A stretch of 64,000 bases of DNA from Butyrivibrio sp. Its GTDB lineage: Bacteria; Bacillota; Clostridia; Lachnospirales; Lachnospiraceae. The stretch is taken from positions 124,001-188,000 of the forward strand of contig JAFXTN010000011.1 in assembly GCA_017535785.1 (NCBI GenBank), in the 5' to 3' direction. Positions 50,227 through 59,362 of the stretch are shown here, piece by piece; position 1 is the first letter of the stretch; every line of letters begins with the position of its first letter. The notes beneath the pieces were generated by a model. The model made no database searches, had not been told where the DNA came from, and saw only the letters and a program-made list of their open reading frames with translations. The position numbers and the translations under genes were made by a program.

Positions 50227-51453
50227 TTAGATATTCGTCCTTACAATTCTTGGCTTGTAGCCGTTCTCTTCAAGAGCGTTAAGGATCTGTTCCTTATGCT
50301 CGCTTCCGAACGCTTCAAGAGTGATACGAAGCTCAACGGCTGCATTTCTGTTTATAGAAACGAACTGATTGTGCTCAAGCTTGATAACATTGCCGCTCAC
50401 ATCAGCTATTATGCCTGATACTCTCGAAAGTTCACCCGGCTTATCAGGAAGAAGTACAGAAACCGTAAAGATCCTGTCTCTCATGATAAGTCCCTGCTGT
50501 ACAACGGAAGACATTGTTATGATATCCATGTTTCCGCCGGAAAGAACACATGCGATCTTCTTATCCTTACAATCAAGCTGCTTAAGCGCAGCAACCGATA
50601 AAAGACCTGAATTTTCAACAACCATCTTGTGGTTCTCGACCATATCAAGGAAGGAAACAACAAGATCTTCATCGGGAACAGTGATGATATCATCGATGTT
50701 CTTTGAAATATAAGGGAAGATCTTTTCGCCCGGAGTCTTAACCGCAGTACCGTCTGCGATCGTGTTTACACCGGGAAGTGTAACAACATGACCTGCCTTT
50801 ATTGATTCCTGCATGCAGTTAGCGCCTGCAGGCTCAACACCTATTACTTTGATCTTGGGATTAAGAAGCTTGGCAAGTGTCGATACACCTGTTGCAAGTC
50901 CGCCTCCGCCGATGGGAACAAGAATATAATCTACAGTGGGAAGCTCTTTGATGATCTCCATCGCGATCGTTCCCTGTCCGGTAGCAACATCAAGATCGTC
51001 GAAAGGATGAACCATCGTATATCCATGCTCTTCTGCAAGCTTGCATGCATGCTCGTAAGCTTCGTCATATACATTGCCGTGAAGAACAACCTCTGCTCCG
51101 AGAGCTTTGGTCCTGTTTACTTTGATAAGAGGAGTTGATGTAGGCATTACGATCGTAGCCTTAACTCCGTACTGCTTAGCCGCGTAAGCAACGCCCTGTG
51201 CATGGTTTCCTGCGGAAGCGGTTATAAGTCCTTTGCTTCTCTCTTCATCTGTAAGAGTGGTTATCTTGTAATAAGCACCTCTAACCTTGTAAGCACCTGT
51301 TCTCTGAAGGTTCTCAGGCTTTAAATAAACCTTATTGCCTGTGTTGTTGCTCCAATAATCACTGTAAATGAGTTTCGTCTCAAGAGTTACTTTTTTGACG
51401 TCCTCATACGCCTCTTCGAATTTCTCTAATGTCATCTTGTTCTCGTCAGCCAT
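50227..51453 (-). CDS. ilvA: threonine ammonia-lyase with C-terminal ACT domain
   Basis: PLP enzyme converting threonine to 2-oxobutyrate and ammonia, the first step to isoleucine. PLP lysine in YLKPENLQRTGAYKVRGAYYKI, the glycine-rich GGGGLATGVSTLAK loop, and an ACT domain in the last 75 residues (FTVSVLLPDKPGELSRVSGIIADVSGN). At 408 aa it has one ACT domain, as in many Firmicutes enzymes that can be biosynthetic or catabolic; the ilvA symbol is the more cautious option. Confidence 0.9.
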   Translation of the reverse strand: MADENKMTLEKFEEAYEDVKKVTLETKLIYSDYWSNNTGNKVYLKPENLQRTGAYKVRGAYYKITTLTDEERSKGLITASAGNHAQGVAYAAKQYGVKATIVMPTSTPLIKVNRTKALGAEVVLHGNVYDEAYEHACKLAEEHGYTMVHPFDDLDVATGQGTIAMEIIKELPTVDYILVPIGGGGLATGVSTLAKLLNPKIKVIGVEPAGANCMQESIKAGHVVTLPGVNTIADGTAVKTPGEKIFPYISKNIDDIITVPDEDLVVSFLDMVENHKMVVENSGLLSVAALKQLDCKDKKIACVLSGGNMDIITMSSVVQQGLIMRDRIFTVSVLLPDKPGELSRVSGIIADVSGNVIKLEHNQFVSINRNAAVELRITLEAFGSEHKEQILNALEENGYKPRIVRTNI

Positions 51454-51504
51454 TTCCTTTTCTATCTCCCAACTTATAATTATTCCGCAAACAAAAGCGG
51501 ATCA

Positions 51505-52419
51505 TTAGCTAAAAAGTGCATCTACAAACTCATCCGAATTAAATCTTTCAAGATCGTCGATCGCTTCTCCGACACCGATATATTTAACCGGAATATTGAG
51601 CTCCGAAACTATCGCAACGGCAATACCGCCCTTAGCGGTTCCGTCAAGCTTCGTAAGTATGATACCTGTAAGATCTGCGGCTTCACCGAATTCCCTGGCC
51701 TGCATAATGGCATTCTGACCTGTGGTTCCGTCAAGTACGATAAAGTTCTCTCTGCAGATACTTCCAAGCTCCTTATCGATGATCCTGTTCATCTTGGCAA
51801 GCTCATCCATAAGGTTCTTCTTGTTGTGAAGTCTTCCCGCGGTATCAACAATAAGAATATCGCAGTCTCTTGATTTATAAGCAAAAGCGGCATCGTAAAT
51901 AACACTTGCGGGATCTCCGCCTTCTCTACCTGTAACGATTGGGCATCCTGCCCTGTCAGCCCACTCTTTTAACTGCTCGGTAGCGGCTGCTCTGTATGTA
52001 TCCGCAGCTGCGATAAGCACTTTCTTACCTTTATTCTTGAAAATAGAAGCAAGCTTACCTACGGAAGTAGTCTTACCTACTCCGTTAACTCCGATAACAA
52101 AGATCACTGTCTTCTTATCCTCAAAGTCATATGCCCCTTCATCGATCTTCATCTGTTCTCTGATATTCTCGATAAGAAGCTCTTTGCACTGCGCAGGATC
52201 CGAAATATGTTTCTCTTTAACCTGCTTTCTCAGGTTGTCTATGATGCGACTTGTTGCATTGATCCCGATATCTCCCATAATGAGGGTCTCTTCGAGTTCC
52301 TCATAGAAATCGTCATCAATACCTGAAAAGCCGGAGAATACGTTGTCGATTCCCTTTGCGATATTGTCTCTTGTCTTGGACAATCCCTGTTGTAATTTGG
52401 CAAAAAAGCTGTTGGCCAT
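51505..52419 (-). CDS. ftsY: SRP receptor FtsY
   Basis: Membrane-associated GTPase that receives the Ffh-ribosome complex. G1 GVNGVGKTTSVGKLASIFKNKGKKVLIAAADTYRAAATEQL, DTAGRLHNKKNLMDEL and the TKLDGTAKGG motif. Only a short N-terminal helix precedes the NG domain, so this is the compact type (304 aa). It overlaps the smc stop by one base. Confidence 0.97.
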   Translation of the reverse strand: MANSFFAKLQQGLSKTRDNIAKGIDNVFSGFSGIDDDFYEELEETLIMGDIGINATSRIIDNLRKQVKEKHISDPAQCKELLIENIREQMKIDEGAYDFEDKKTVIFVIGVNGVGKTTSVGKLASIFKNKGKKVLIAAADTYRAAATEQLKEWADRAGCPIVTGREGGDPASVIYDAAFAYKSRDCDILIVDTAGRLHNKKNLMDELAKMNRIIDKELGSICRENFIVLDGTTGQNAIMQAREFGEAADLTGIILTKLDGTAKGGIAVAIVSELNIPVKYIGVGEAIDDLERFNSDEFVDALFS

Positions 52420-55400
52420 CAGTTCGTAAGCTCCTTATCAATAAGATTAACACTGACAAGAGTGGATACACCTTTCTCTTGCATGGTAATACCGTATAGT
52501 CTGTCGGCACTTTCCATTGTACCACGACGATGTGTAATTACAATGAACTGGATGCTCGAAAGCTTATGGAGGTACTTAGCAAAACGAACGACGTTATTTT
52601 CATCAAGCGCAGCCTCGATCTCATCAAGGAGACAGAACGGTGAAGGCTTGAGGTTCTGAATAGCAAACAAAAGAGCTATCGCAGTAAGTGCCTTTTCACC
52701 ACCGGACATCTGCATCATATTAACAAGCTTCTTTCCGGGCGGCTGAGCGTTGATCCTGATTCCTGCTTCAAGGATATCCTCATCCTCCGCAAGTTCAAGA
52801 GTACCCTTACCTCCTCCGAACATCTCTTTAAACACCTTATCGAACTCGATATTGATGAGCTTAAACTGCTCCATGAACTGCTTTCTCATAGACTCATCAA
52901 GGTCTTTGATGATCTCTTTGAGCTGTTGCTCAGCTTCAATAAGATCGTCATGCTGAGTCTTCATGAAGGTATATCTCTCCATGAGATTCTTGTAATCCTC
53001 GATAGCGTTGACGTTTACATCGCCCAGCTTTCTGATAGCATCCTTGAGCTGTGAAGTTTCTCTCTTCATAGCAGGAACGTCGGTCATATCTTCATCGCGA
53101 AGCTCTGCAGCATCGGTAAGTGTGATCTCATACTCATTCCACATATAATTGATCTGAGTCTCGATTGCTTCCTCACACTTTTCCTTACGCGATGTAAGTC
53201 TGATAACCTCTTTTTCAAGGTCAGACATGGTCTTGTTGAGCTCTTCGGTCTTACCGAAAAACTCCTTCTGAGAAACAGCGAGGTTGTTCTTCTGTTCCTT
53301 CTTAGCTTCAAGATCCTTGGTGGCATCTGACTGAACATCAAGCGAAGCCTCGATCGTAAGTCTGATTTCCTCGATGTCTTTCTTACTCTGATTGAGGTTT
53401 TCCTCATTTTCACGCATGGATTCCATGATCTCGGCAAGAGCTTTCTCTTCCGTTTCAATATCTTCATCCACACGTTCTATGTTCTGTCTGAAGAACTCCT
53501 GCTTCTGGTGAGCCTTCTCGTATTCGATCTCTTTCTTGGAAACCTTTTCGTTTTCCTGCTCCTCGATCTCGTGGAGACCTTCGAGCTCAGCACGATATTT
53601 TTCAACCTTTTCGGTACAGGTCTTCTCAATATTTTCAGACTCTACAAGAGCAGCCTCAGACTCTTCCTTCTCGGAAGCGATCTCAAGGATCTTGCTCTCG
53701 ATCTCATCATTCTCAGCCTTAAGATCAGAATAATTGCCCTTCTGTTCTTCCTGACGTGACTCTTCGTTCTCTACGTTAAGGCGGGCTGTGTTCTGAGCGA
53801 TAAATTTACTCTGAAGCTCAGTTCTAAGTTCCTCAGCTTCTTCACGGAGCTCGTTACGCTTTTTCTTGGAGTCCTCGATCTCCTTTTGGAGCTCGTCCAT
53901 CTGCTCTTTGTATTTCTTGACGTTGGCCTCCATCTCGTCCATCTCACGACGTCTTCCAAGGAGGTTACTGTTATTCTTAAATGCACCACCGCTTATGGCA
54001 CCGCCGGGAACAAGAAGTTCTCCTTCCAAGGTTACCATTCTAACAGTGTAGTTATACTTTCTGGCTATCTTAACGGCATTATCTACGTTATCAACCGCAA
54101 CGATCCTACCTAGCATGGCCTTTGCGACTTTTCTGTATTTGGGATCGGTATCCACAAGTTCATCAGCCATGCCGAGAACACCGGGCTCATTAAGGGCTTC
54201 TTTTGCCTTAAGCTCCGGAGGATTATCAAGTGATGTGAGCGGAAGGAATGTAGCTCTTCCCGCCTTGGTATCCTTAAGATACTTGATCATCTTCTTGGCT
54301 GTCTCTTCATCATCGGTAACAATATTCTGGATATTACCGCCGAGCGCCACCTCGATAGCTGTCTCATATTTGGGCTGTGTCTTTATGATATCCGCAACAA
54401 CACCGATGATTCCCTTGGTGTCGTCTTTTCTCTCCATGACTTTCTTGACACTTCCGCCGTAACCTTCATATCTCTCGGTGAGGTTAGCCAGTGCCTCAAG
54501 TCTGGATTTCTCCTGCTGATAGAGCTCCTGTGTCTTGCGAAGCTCGGTATCCTTAAGAGACATATTCTCGCGAAGGCTTACAATTTCCTGCTCACAAGCC
54601 TTTTGCTTCTTGTTCATCTCAGAGATCTCAGCGGTTATAGCATCAAACTCATCACGGAGCTTCTTTATGATCTCTTCCTGCTTGGATTCGTCAGACTGCG
54701 CTCTTACAAGCTTTCCTGTAAGCTCGGCCTTTCTGATATTCACCTGCTCCTTCATGGTCTCAAGTGAACTAAGCTTGGACTTGATATTGGCTCTTGTATT
54801 AAGAGTCTCGATTATTGTGCTCTTACATTCCTCGATATTGTCATTGATCTCAGTGATCTTGGATAAGATATTATCGAGTTCTTTCTTGGCATTGTCTTTA
54901 TCTTCAAGAAGAGCCTTAGCTTCCTTGTCTATCTCTTCCTTTTCTTCAAGGTACTTATCTTTTTCCTTGTTCTTTTCATCTATCTTGGCCTGCTCATCCT
55001 TCATTCTGGTCTTAAAATGAGCATCATTAACAGAGGCAGAATTGATCTTCTCATTGAGAATACCGATCTGTCCCTCAAGCTTTTCTTTTTTAACGGATGA
55101 ATCTGTGATCTTGGCTCTTGCCTCATCGATCTCAGCATCGAGACGCTCAAGCTCTTTCTGAAGATTCTCGTACTCATCCTTGGCCTTTTGATAGTTCTCT
55201 TTAGCCTCGGATAATGATTCAGATGCGATCTCAAGATTCTTTCCGGCCTCTTCAAGCTGATCCTTCTGGTTCTTGTTCTCCAAAAGGAACATATTTACAT
55301 CAAGAGTCTTAAGTCTCTCTCTGTGCTTGAGATATTCCTTGGCAACCTCTGACTGCTTCTCCAAAGGAGCGATCTGCTTCTCAAGCTCTGAAAGGATATC

Positions 55401-55976
55401 GGAAAGTCTTGTCAGATTTATCTTTTCCTCTTCGAGCTTCTTGATAGCAGTCTCCTTACGGGACTTGAATTTAACGATACCTGCAGCCTCATCAAAGAGA
55501 TTACGTCTATCCTCGGGCTTACTTGAAAGGATCTGGTCGATCTGACCCTGTCCGATGATAGAATAGCCCTCTTTACCGATACCGGTATCCATGAAAAGCT
55601 CATTTACATCCTTGAGCCTGCATGAAGCGCCGTTTATCATGTACTCACTCTCACCCGAGCGGTACAGACGTCTTGAAACGGTAACCTCATCATAATCAAT
55701 TGCAAGTGAATGATCTGAATTATCCAATGTGATGGCAACATAAGCATAGCCAAGGGGCTTCCTTAGCTCTGTTCCCGAGAAGATGACATCCTGCATGGAT
55801 CCTCCACGGAGCTGCTTGATACGCTGCTCACCGAGAACCCATCTGACGGCATCTGCGACATTACTCTTACCGGAACCGTTAGGACCAACGATACCGGTAA
55901 TGCCGTTATGAAAATCGAATTTTATTTTATTGGCAAAAGATTTAAAGCCATGGATCTCAATACTTTTTAAATACAT
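52419..55976 (-). CDS. smc: chromosome segregation protein SMC
   Basis: A 1185-aa ATPase of the condensin family. The N-terminus has GITGIVGPNGSGKSNVADAVRWVLGEQ (Walker A), then a long coiled coil (about 165-500), a hinge at about 510-665 (VVADIIKTQPKYETAIEVALGGNIQNIV), a second coiled coil to about 1000, and a C-terminal head with signature MSGGEKALTAIALLFAIQ and Walker B SPFCLLDEIEAALDENNVVRF. Uninterrupted and of the family's usual length. It touches rnc and ftsY by single bases, giving translational coupling. Confidence 0.98.
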   Translation of the reverse strand: MYLKSIEIHGFKSFANKIKFDFHNGITGIVGPNGSGKSNVADAVRWVLGEQRIKQLRGGSMQDVIFSGTELRKPLGYAYVAITLDNSDHSLAIDYDEVTVSRRLYRSGESEYMINGASCRLKDVNELFMDTGIGKEGYSIIGQGQIDQILSSKPEDRRNLFDEAAGIVKFKSRKETAIKKLEEEKINLTRLSDILSELEKQIAPLEKQSEVAKEYLKHRERLKTLDVNMFLLENKNQKDQLEEAGKNLEIASESLSEAKENYQKAKDEYENLQKELERLDAEIDEARAKITDSSVKKEKLEGQIGILNEKINSASVNDAHFKTRMKDEQAKIDEKNKEKDKYLEEKEEIDKEAKALLEDKDNAKKELDNILSKITEINDNIEECKSTIIETLNTRANIKSKLSSLETMKEQVNIRKAELTGKLVRAQSDESKQEEIIKKLRDEFDAITAEISEMNKKQKACEQEIVSLRENMSLKDTELRKTQELYQQEKSRLEALANLTERYEGYGGSVKKVMERKDDTKGIIGVVADIIKTQPKYETAIEVALGGNIQNIVTDDEETAKKMIKYLKDTKAGRATFLPLTSLDNPPELKAKEALNEPGVLGMADELVDTDPKYRKVAKAMLGRIVAVDNVDNAVKIARKYNYTVRMVTLEGELLVPGGAISGGAFKNNSNLLGRRREMDEMEANVKKYKEQMDELQKEIEDSKKKRNELREEAEELRTELQSKFIAQNTARLNVENEESRQEEQKGNYSDLKAENDEIESKILEIASEKEESEAALVESENIEKTCTEKVEKYRAELEGLHEIEEQENEKVSKKEIEYEKAHQKQEFFRQNIERVDEDIETEEKALAEIMESMRENEENLNQSKKDIEEIRLTIEASLDVQSDATKDLEAKKEQKNNLAVSQKEFFGKTEELNKTMSDLEKEVIRLTSRKEKCEEAIETQINYMWNEYEITLTDAAELRDEDMTDVPAMKRETSQLKDAIRKLGDVNVNAIEDYKNLMERYTFMKTQHDDLIEAEQQLKEIIKDLDESMRKQFMEQFKLINIEFDKVFKEMFGGGKGTLELAEDEDILEAGIRINAQPPGKKLVNMMQMSGGEKALTAIALLFAIQNLKPSPFCLLDEIEAALDENNVVRFAKYLHKLSSIQFIVITHRRGTMESADRLYGITMQEKGVSTLVSVNLIDKELTN

Positions 55977-56671
55977 TATTTTGAATCGCGCAAAACAAGA
56001 ATGGCCTGATAAGCCGCATTCTGCTCAGCAGCCTTCTTGGTCTTTCCTGTCCCCTCTCCCATAATCTTATCTGCGACGTATACGCGCACCTTGAATATTT
56101 TATCATGTTCGGGACCATCTTCGCCACAAATTTCATACCTTATTTCTTTGTGTTTCATACTCTGTACAAGTTCCTGAAGCTGTGACTTGCTATCCCTGTA
56201 TTTCTCAAGGCTTTCCGTATTGGAAAGAATATATTTATCAATAAAACGCTTGGCTTCCTGAAGTCCTCCGTCGAGAAAAAGAGCTCCGATAACAGCCTCC
56301 ATAACATCAGCTATTATGGAATCCTTATTTCTTCCTCCGGTATGCTCCTCGCCTTTACCAAGCTGGATATAGCTCTTTATATCAAGGTGTTCCGCGTCAA
56401 AAGAAAGCGCAGGCTCGCAAACAAGCGATGCTCTAAGCTTGGACATCTCTCCCTCTTTCTTATCGGGATATGTTTTAAACAGGAACTCACTTGAAACCAT
56501 CTCCAGGACCGCATCACCCAGGAACTCAAGCCTCTCATAATCAGGCTTTTTGTTGATGCGCTGCTCATTGACAAAAGAACTGTGTGTAAATGCCTGTATC
56601 AGAAGATCTTTATTCTTAAAAGTGTATCCGATCAGGCCCTCAAACTTGCTTATATCATTCTCACTTAACAT
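55976..56671 (-). CDS. rnc: ribonuclease III
   Basis: Cleaves double-stranded RNA in rRNA processing. RNase III domain with YERLEFLGDAVLEMVSSEFLF and DVMEAVIGALFLDGG (catalytic acids), then a C-terminal double-stranded RNA-binding domain (KSQLQELVQSMKHKEIRYEI and GKTKKAAEQNAAYQAIL). I chose the ATG at 56671, which has AGAAGGG 5 bp upstream. The open frame extends 15 codons further without support. Between it and acpP lies a terminator hairpin. Confidence 0.96.
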   Translation of the reverse strand: MLSENDISKFEGLIGYTFKNKDLLIQAFTHSSFVNEQRINKKPDYERLEFLGDAVLEMVSSEFLFKTYPDKKEGEMSKLRASLVCEPALSFDAEHLDIKSYIQLGKGEEHTGGRNKDSIIADVMEAVIGALFLDGGLQEAKRFIDKYILSNTESLEKYRDSKSQLQELVQSMKHKEIRYEICGEDGPEHDKIFKVRVYVADKIMGEGTGKTKKAAEQNAAYQAILVLRDSK

Positions 56672-56687
56672 AATAACCCTTCTTAAC

Positions 56688-56717
56688 AAAAGTGAGGCAG
56701 TTACAAGCTGCCTCACT
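56688..56717 (-). terminator. intra-operon terminator between acpP and rnc
   Basis: AGTGAGGCAG (56691-56700) and CTGCCTCACT (56708-56717) form a perfect 10-bp stem with a 7-nt loop, followed on the minus strand by TTTTGTT. It would limit expression of rnc-smc relative to acpP. Confidence 0.85.
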
Positions 56718-56742
56718 AAAACTCCGTATATTGATTTACAGC

Positions 56743-56979
56743 TTATTTACTTGTGATGGCAGCCTTTAAAAGCTCTACTGCTTCACCGACTGTTTTGATA
56801 TTCTCTGTCTTCTCAGGATCTATCTGAACATCAAATTCATCCTCAAGTCCCATAATGATCTGGAAAAGATCAAGGGAATCAGCCCCAAGGTCCTCTGTAA
56901 ATGTTGTTTCCATCTTGATCTCCTCAGGATCAACATTGAGAACATTCGCAATAACTTCTTTCAACTTTACAAATTCCAT
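56743..56979 (-). CDS. acpP: acyl carrier protein
   Basis: Carries growing fatty-acyl chains on a phosphopantetheine arm. The Ser is in DLGADSLDLFQIIMGLEDEFDVQID. Length from the ATG at 56979 is 78 codons. I prefer this start because GGAGG lies 8 bp upstream; a GTG 5 codons earlier is part of the ribosome-binding region. Highly acidic. Confidence 0.97.
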   Translation of the reverse strand: MEFVKLKEVIANVLNVDPEEIKMETTFTEDLGADSLDLFQIIMGLEDEFDVQIDPEKTENIKTVGEAVELLKAAITSK

Positions 56980-57037
56980 TTTACCTACCTCCACTGCCCA
57001 GCAGTATTAAATATATAGCATATATTTGACCAATGCG

Positions 57038-58048
57038 TCAATTTTCTTGCGAAAGCTTAGCACTGATTTTTTCTGTTATTTTTTGCTCGGTGAATGTAAC
57101 GCACTGCAAGATCGAATTCTTGATCTCAACAGATCCGCTGCTTCCGTGAGTCTTAACAACAAGTCCTTTGAGTCCGAGCATCGGCGCTCCGCCGTACTGA
57201 TCGAGACTGTAGTTACCGAGAGCTTTCTTGAGATCTTTTTTGATCAAAAGAGCTCCGATCTTAGTCTTAAGATTAGACATAAGGCTCTTCTTAAGTACAT
57301 GCATAAGGGATTTGGCAACACCCTCATACATCTTGATGATAACATTACCTGTAAATGCCTCACAAACAATTACGTCAGCATATCCTGCCGGGATCTCTCT
57401 GGCTTCTATACTGCCGATAAAGTTGATATCGGGACAGTTCTTAAGAAGCGGGAAGGTCTCTTTTACAAGAGCATTACCCTTCTCTTCCTCGGCTCCTATG
57501 TTAACGATAGCAACCGTGGGATTCTTGACACCCATGATGTTCTCCATGTATACAGTGCCCATCTTGGCAAACTGTACAAGATGATTGGATCTCGCATCAA
57601 CATTGGCTCCGCAGTCAATAAGGAGCGAATTACCCTTCTCAGTAGGGATGATAGGTGCAAGAGGAGCTCTGTCAACGCCCTTAAGTCTTCCGACAATGAC
57701 CTGTCCACCTACAAGTGTGGCTCCGGTACTGCCTGCTGAAACATAGGCATCGGCTTCGCCGTGATTGACCATATACATCGCCTTAACGATCGATGAATCC
57801 TTCTTGGTCCTGATAGCCATTACAGGGGGCTCAGCCATTTCAATCTCTTCTGTTGCATTGATCACATCAAGTCTGTTCTTGTCATAGCTGTACTTAGCAA
57901 GTTCTTTGTTAATGACCTCTTCCTTACCTACAAGGAAAACCTTGAGGTTAGCAGCCTCGGAAATCGCATCAACGGCTCCTTTAACTGTGGAAACAGGTGC
58001 ATTATCACCGCCCATAGCATCGACCGCAACTCTAATAAGTTCCGACAT
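57038..58048 (-). CDS. plsX: phosphate acyltransferase PlsX
   Basis: Makes acyl-phosphate from acyl-ACP and phosphate, feeding PlsY (22.5-23.1 kb). IRVAVDAMGGDNAPVSTVKGAVDA at the N-terminus, VSAGSTGATLVGGQVIVGRLKGVDRAPLAPI and MLGLKGLVVKTHGSS mark the family. About 336 aa. Start at 58048 has GGAGGT 7 bp upstream; the in-frame ATG at 58063 is part of that site. Lies between the rpmF terminator and acpP. Confidence 0.97.
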   Translation of the reverse strand: MSELIRVAVDAMGGDNAPVSTVKGAVDAISEAANLKVFLVGKEEVINKELAKYSYDKNRLDVINATEEIEMAEPPVMAIRTKKDSSIVKAMYMVNHGEADAYVSAGSTGATLVGGQVIVGRLKGVDRAPLAPIIPTEKGNSLLIDCGANVDARSNHLVQFAKMGTVYMENIMGVKNPTVAIVNIGAEEEKGNALVKETFPLLKNCPDINFIGSIEAREIPAGYADVIVCEAFTGNVIIKMYEGVAKSLMHVLKKSLMSNLKTKIGALLIKKDLKKALGNYSLDQYGGAPMLGLKGLVVKTHGSSGSVEIKNSILQCVTFTEQKITEKISAKLSQEN

Positions 58049-58082
58049 ATACGGGACCTCCATTCAATTATAGACTTATTCT

Positions 58083-58111
58083 AATATACTAGAGTAAAAT
58101 ACAAAAATCAA
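58083..58111 (-). promoter_or_regulatory. promoter of plsX, -35 in the rpmF terminator tail
   Basis: TTGATT (complement of 58106-58111) and TATATT (complement of 58083-58088), spacer 17 bp. The -35 is formed by the U-tract region of the rpmF terminator. Confidence 0.65.
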
Positions 58112-58136
58112 GGCTTTCCGACATAGCCGGAAAGCC
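58103..58136 (-). terminator. terminator of rpmF
   Basis: GGCTTTCCG (58112-58120) and CGGAAAGCC (58128-58136) form a 9-bp stem, followed on the minus strand by TTGATTTTTG. Confidence 0.8.
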
Positions 58137-58174
58137 TCTAAAGTTCTGAATTATGAGGTTATACCAAAAGTATA

Positions 58175-58357
58175 TCAAGCCTCAGCTTCAATGATGCTCT
58201 TCTTGTTATAATAGCCGCACTTCTTGCATGCCATGTGGGGCTGCATAAGAGCGCCGCAATGACTGCACTTAACCAAAGTGGGAGCTGTCATTTTCCAATT
58301 AGCTCTTCTCTGATCTCTGTGGCCTTTTGATGATTTATTCTTAGGGCAGATTGACAT
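58175..58357 (-). CDS. rpmF: 50S ribosomal protein L32
   Basis: 60 aa with a zinc ribbon CSHCGALMQPHMACKKCGYYNKK (Cys-x2-Cys, ten residues, Cys-x2-Cys). The basic N-terminus SICPKNKSSKGHRDQRRANW is typical. Own promoter and terminator. In many Clostridia a DUF177 (YceD) gene precedes it; none is present here. Confidence 0.97.
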   Translation of the reverse strand: MSICPKNKSSKGHRDQRRANWKMTAPTLVKCSHCGALMQPHMACKKCGYYNKKSIIEAEA

Positions 58358-58446
58358 TTGAGTAACACCTCCTTACCAGTAACCGTATAAGAAACTGCCT
58401 ATGTTTTAAGGCAATTGTTTACGTTTATTCATTAGCATACCTAAGT

Positions 58447-58475
58447 AGTATACTTACGCCAAATAGATTTGTCAA
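58447..58475 (-). promoter_or_regulatory. sigma-A promoter of rpmF
   Basis: TTGACA (complement of 58470-58475) and TATACT (complement of 58447-58452), spacer 17 bp. A short GCCTTAAAACATAGGC hairpin lies in the leader before the rpmF ribosome-binding site. Confidence 0.85.
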
Positions 58476-58489
58476 CAGTTTTTTTCTCA

Positions 58490-59350
58490 CTATCTGTTGC
58501 AGTTCTGCGAATATTTCTTCGGAGATATCCCAACTGATTTTGTAAAGGCCTTTAGGAAATTGCTGTAATCCGAAAAGCCGCATTCCTCATAGGTTTCACT
58601 GACTCCTCTTCCTTCAGCAAGAAGCGACTTCGCAATCGATATCCTTCTTGCGGTCAGATATTTGTTGATTGTTGTTCCCGTCGTAGCCTTAAATATCCTG
58701 CAAATATAGGACTCGCTTATATAAAACTGCTTAGCCAGATCACCTATACTGATAGGTTCCTTTATATTGTTATTGATATAAGAAAGGATAGCATCGACCT
58801 GGTCGTTATAAGTCGCAGGCTTTTCCTCCTCGGAATCATTCTCTCTGGCGTTGACTATCTGATTGATCATGACAAAAAGCTCTGTAAAAGTAGCCCTTTC
58901 CAGAAGATCATGACCGAATCCGTTGCTTGTTATTATCTCATTTACAAAATAAAGGAATCTCGTCTGCTGCTCCTGCGTAAGCCTTATCCTGTGCGAGAAA
59001 TCTTCGCTTCTATTATGAAAGCATGCATCGAGATCGGTCTCATTACTCGACATACTCTTCATAAAATCAGGATCTATCATGATAACTATCCTCTCATGAA
59101 GCTCCTTGTCGATCTGAGTAAGATAATGAGAATCATACTGACTTATAAGGAAGATATCGCCGGGCTCTATATCATAGAGCTTATTATCGATAAGAAACTG
59201 CTTTCCCCCCGATATCGAATAATAAACCTCATAGCAGTCATGAATATGCATCTCCATAGCCTTGTCATCCTTATAAAGATGGGCAACGCTAAAATATTTA
59301 TTTGCTATACTCTCGGCCATAGCGGCCTTACATGAATTTAATTCCTTCAT
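58490..59350 (-). CDS. AraC-family transcriptional regulator
   Basis: N-terminal cupin-like domain (HIHDCYEVYYSISGGKQFLIDNKLYDIEPGDIFLISQYDSHYL) and a C-terminal pair of AraC helix-turn-helix motifs (ISIGDLAKQFYISESYICRIFKATTGTTINKYLTARRI and SETYEECGFSDYSNFLKAFTKSVGISPKKYS). 286 aa. It lies 12 bp downstream of the polytopic membrane protein gene and is likely co-transcribed with it. Regulated genes unknown. Confidence 0.94.
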   Translation of the reverse strand: MKELNSCKAAMAESIANKYFSVAHLYKDDKAMEMHIHDCYEVYYSISGGKQFLIDNKLYDIEPGDIFLISQYDSHYLTQIDKELHERIVIMIDPDFMKSMSSNETDLDACFHNRSEDFSHRIRLTQEQQTRFLYFVNEIITSNGFGHDLLERATFTELFVMINQIVNARENDSEEEKPATYNDQVDAILSYINNNIKEPISIGDLAKQFYISESYICRIFKATTGTTINKYLTARRISIAKSLLAEGRGVSETYEECGFSDYSNFLKAFTKSVGISPKKYSQNCNR

Positions 59351-59362
59351 AAGAAACCCTTT

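Noticed and set aside
51454..51504. Terminator between ilvA and ftsY
   Set aside because: Only a 4-5 bp stem (CCGC/GCGG) without a T-run; too weak to call.
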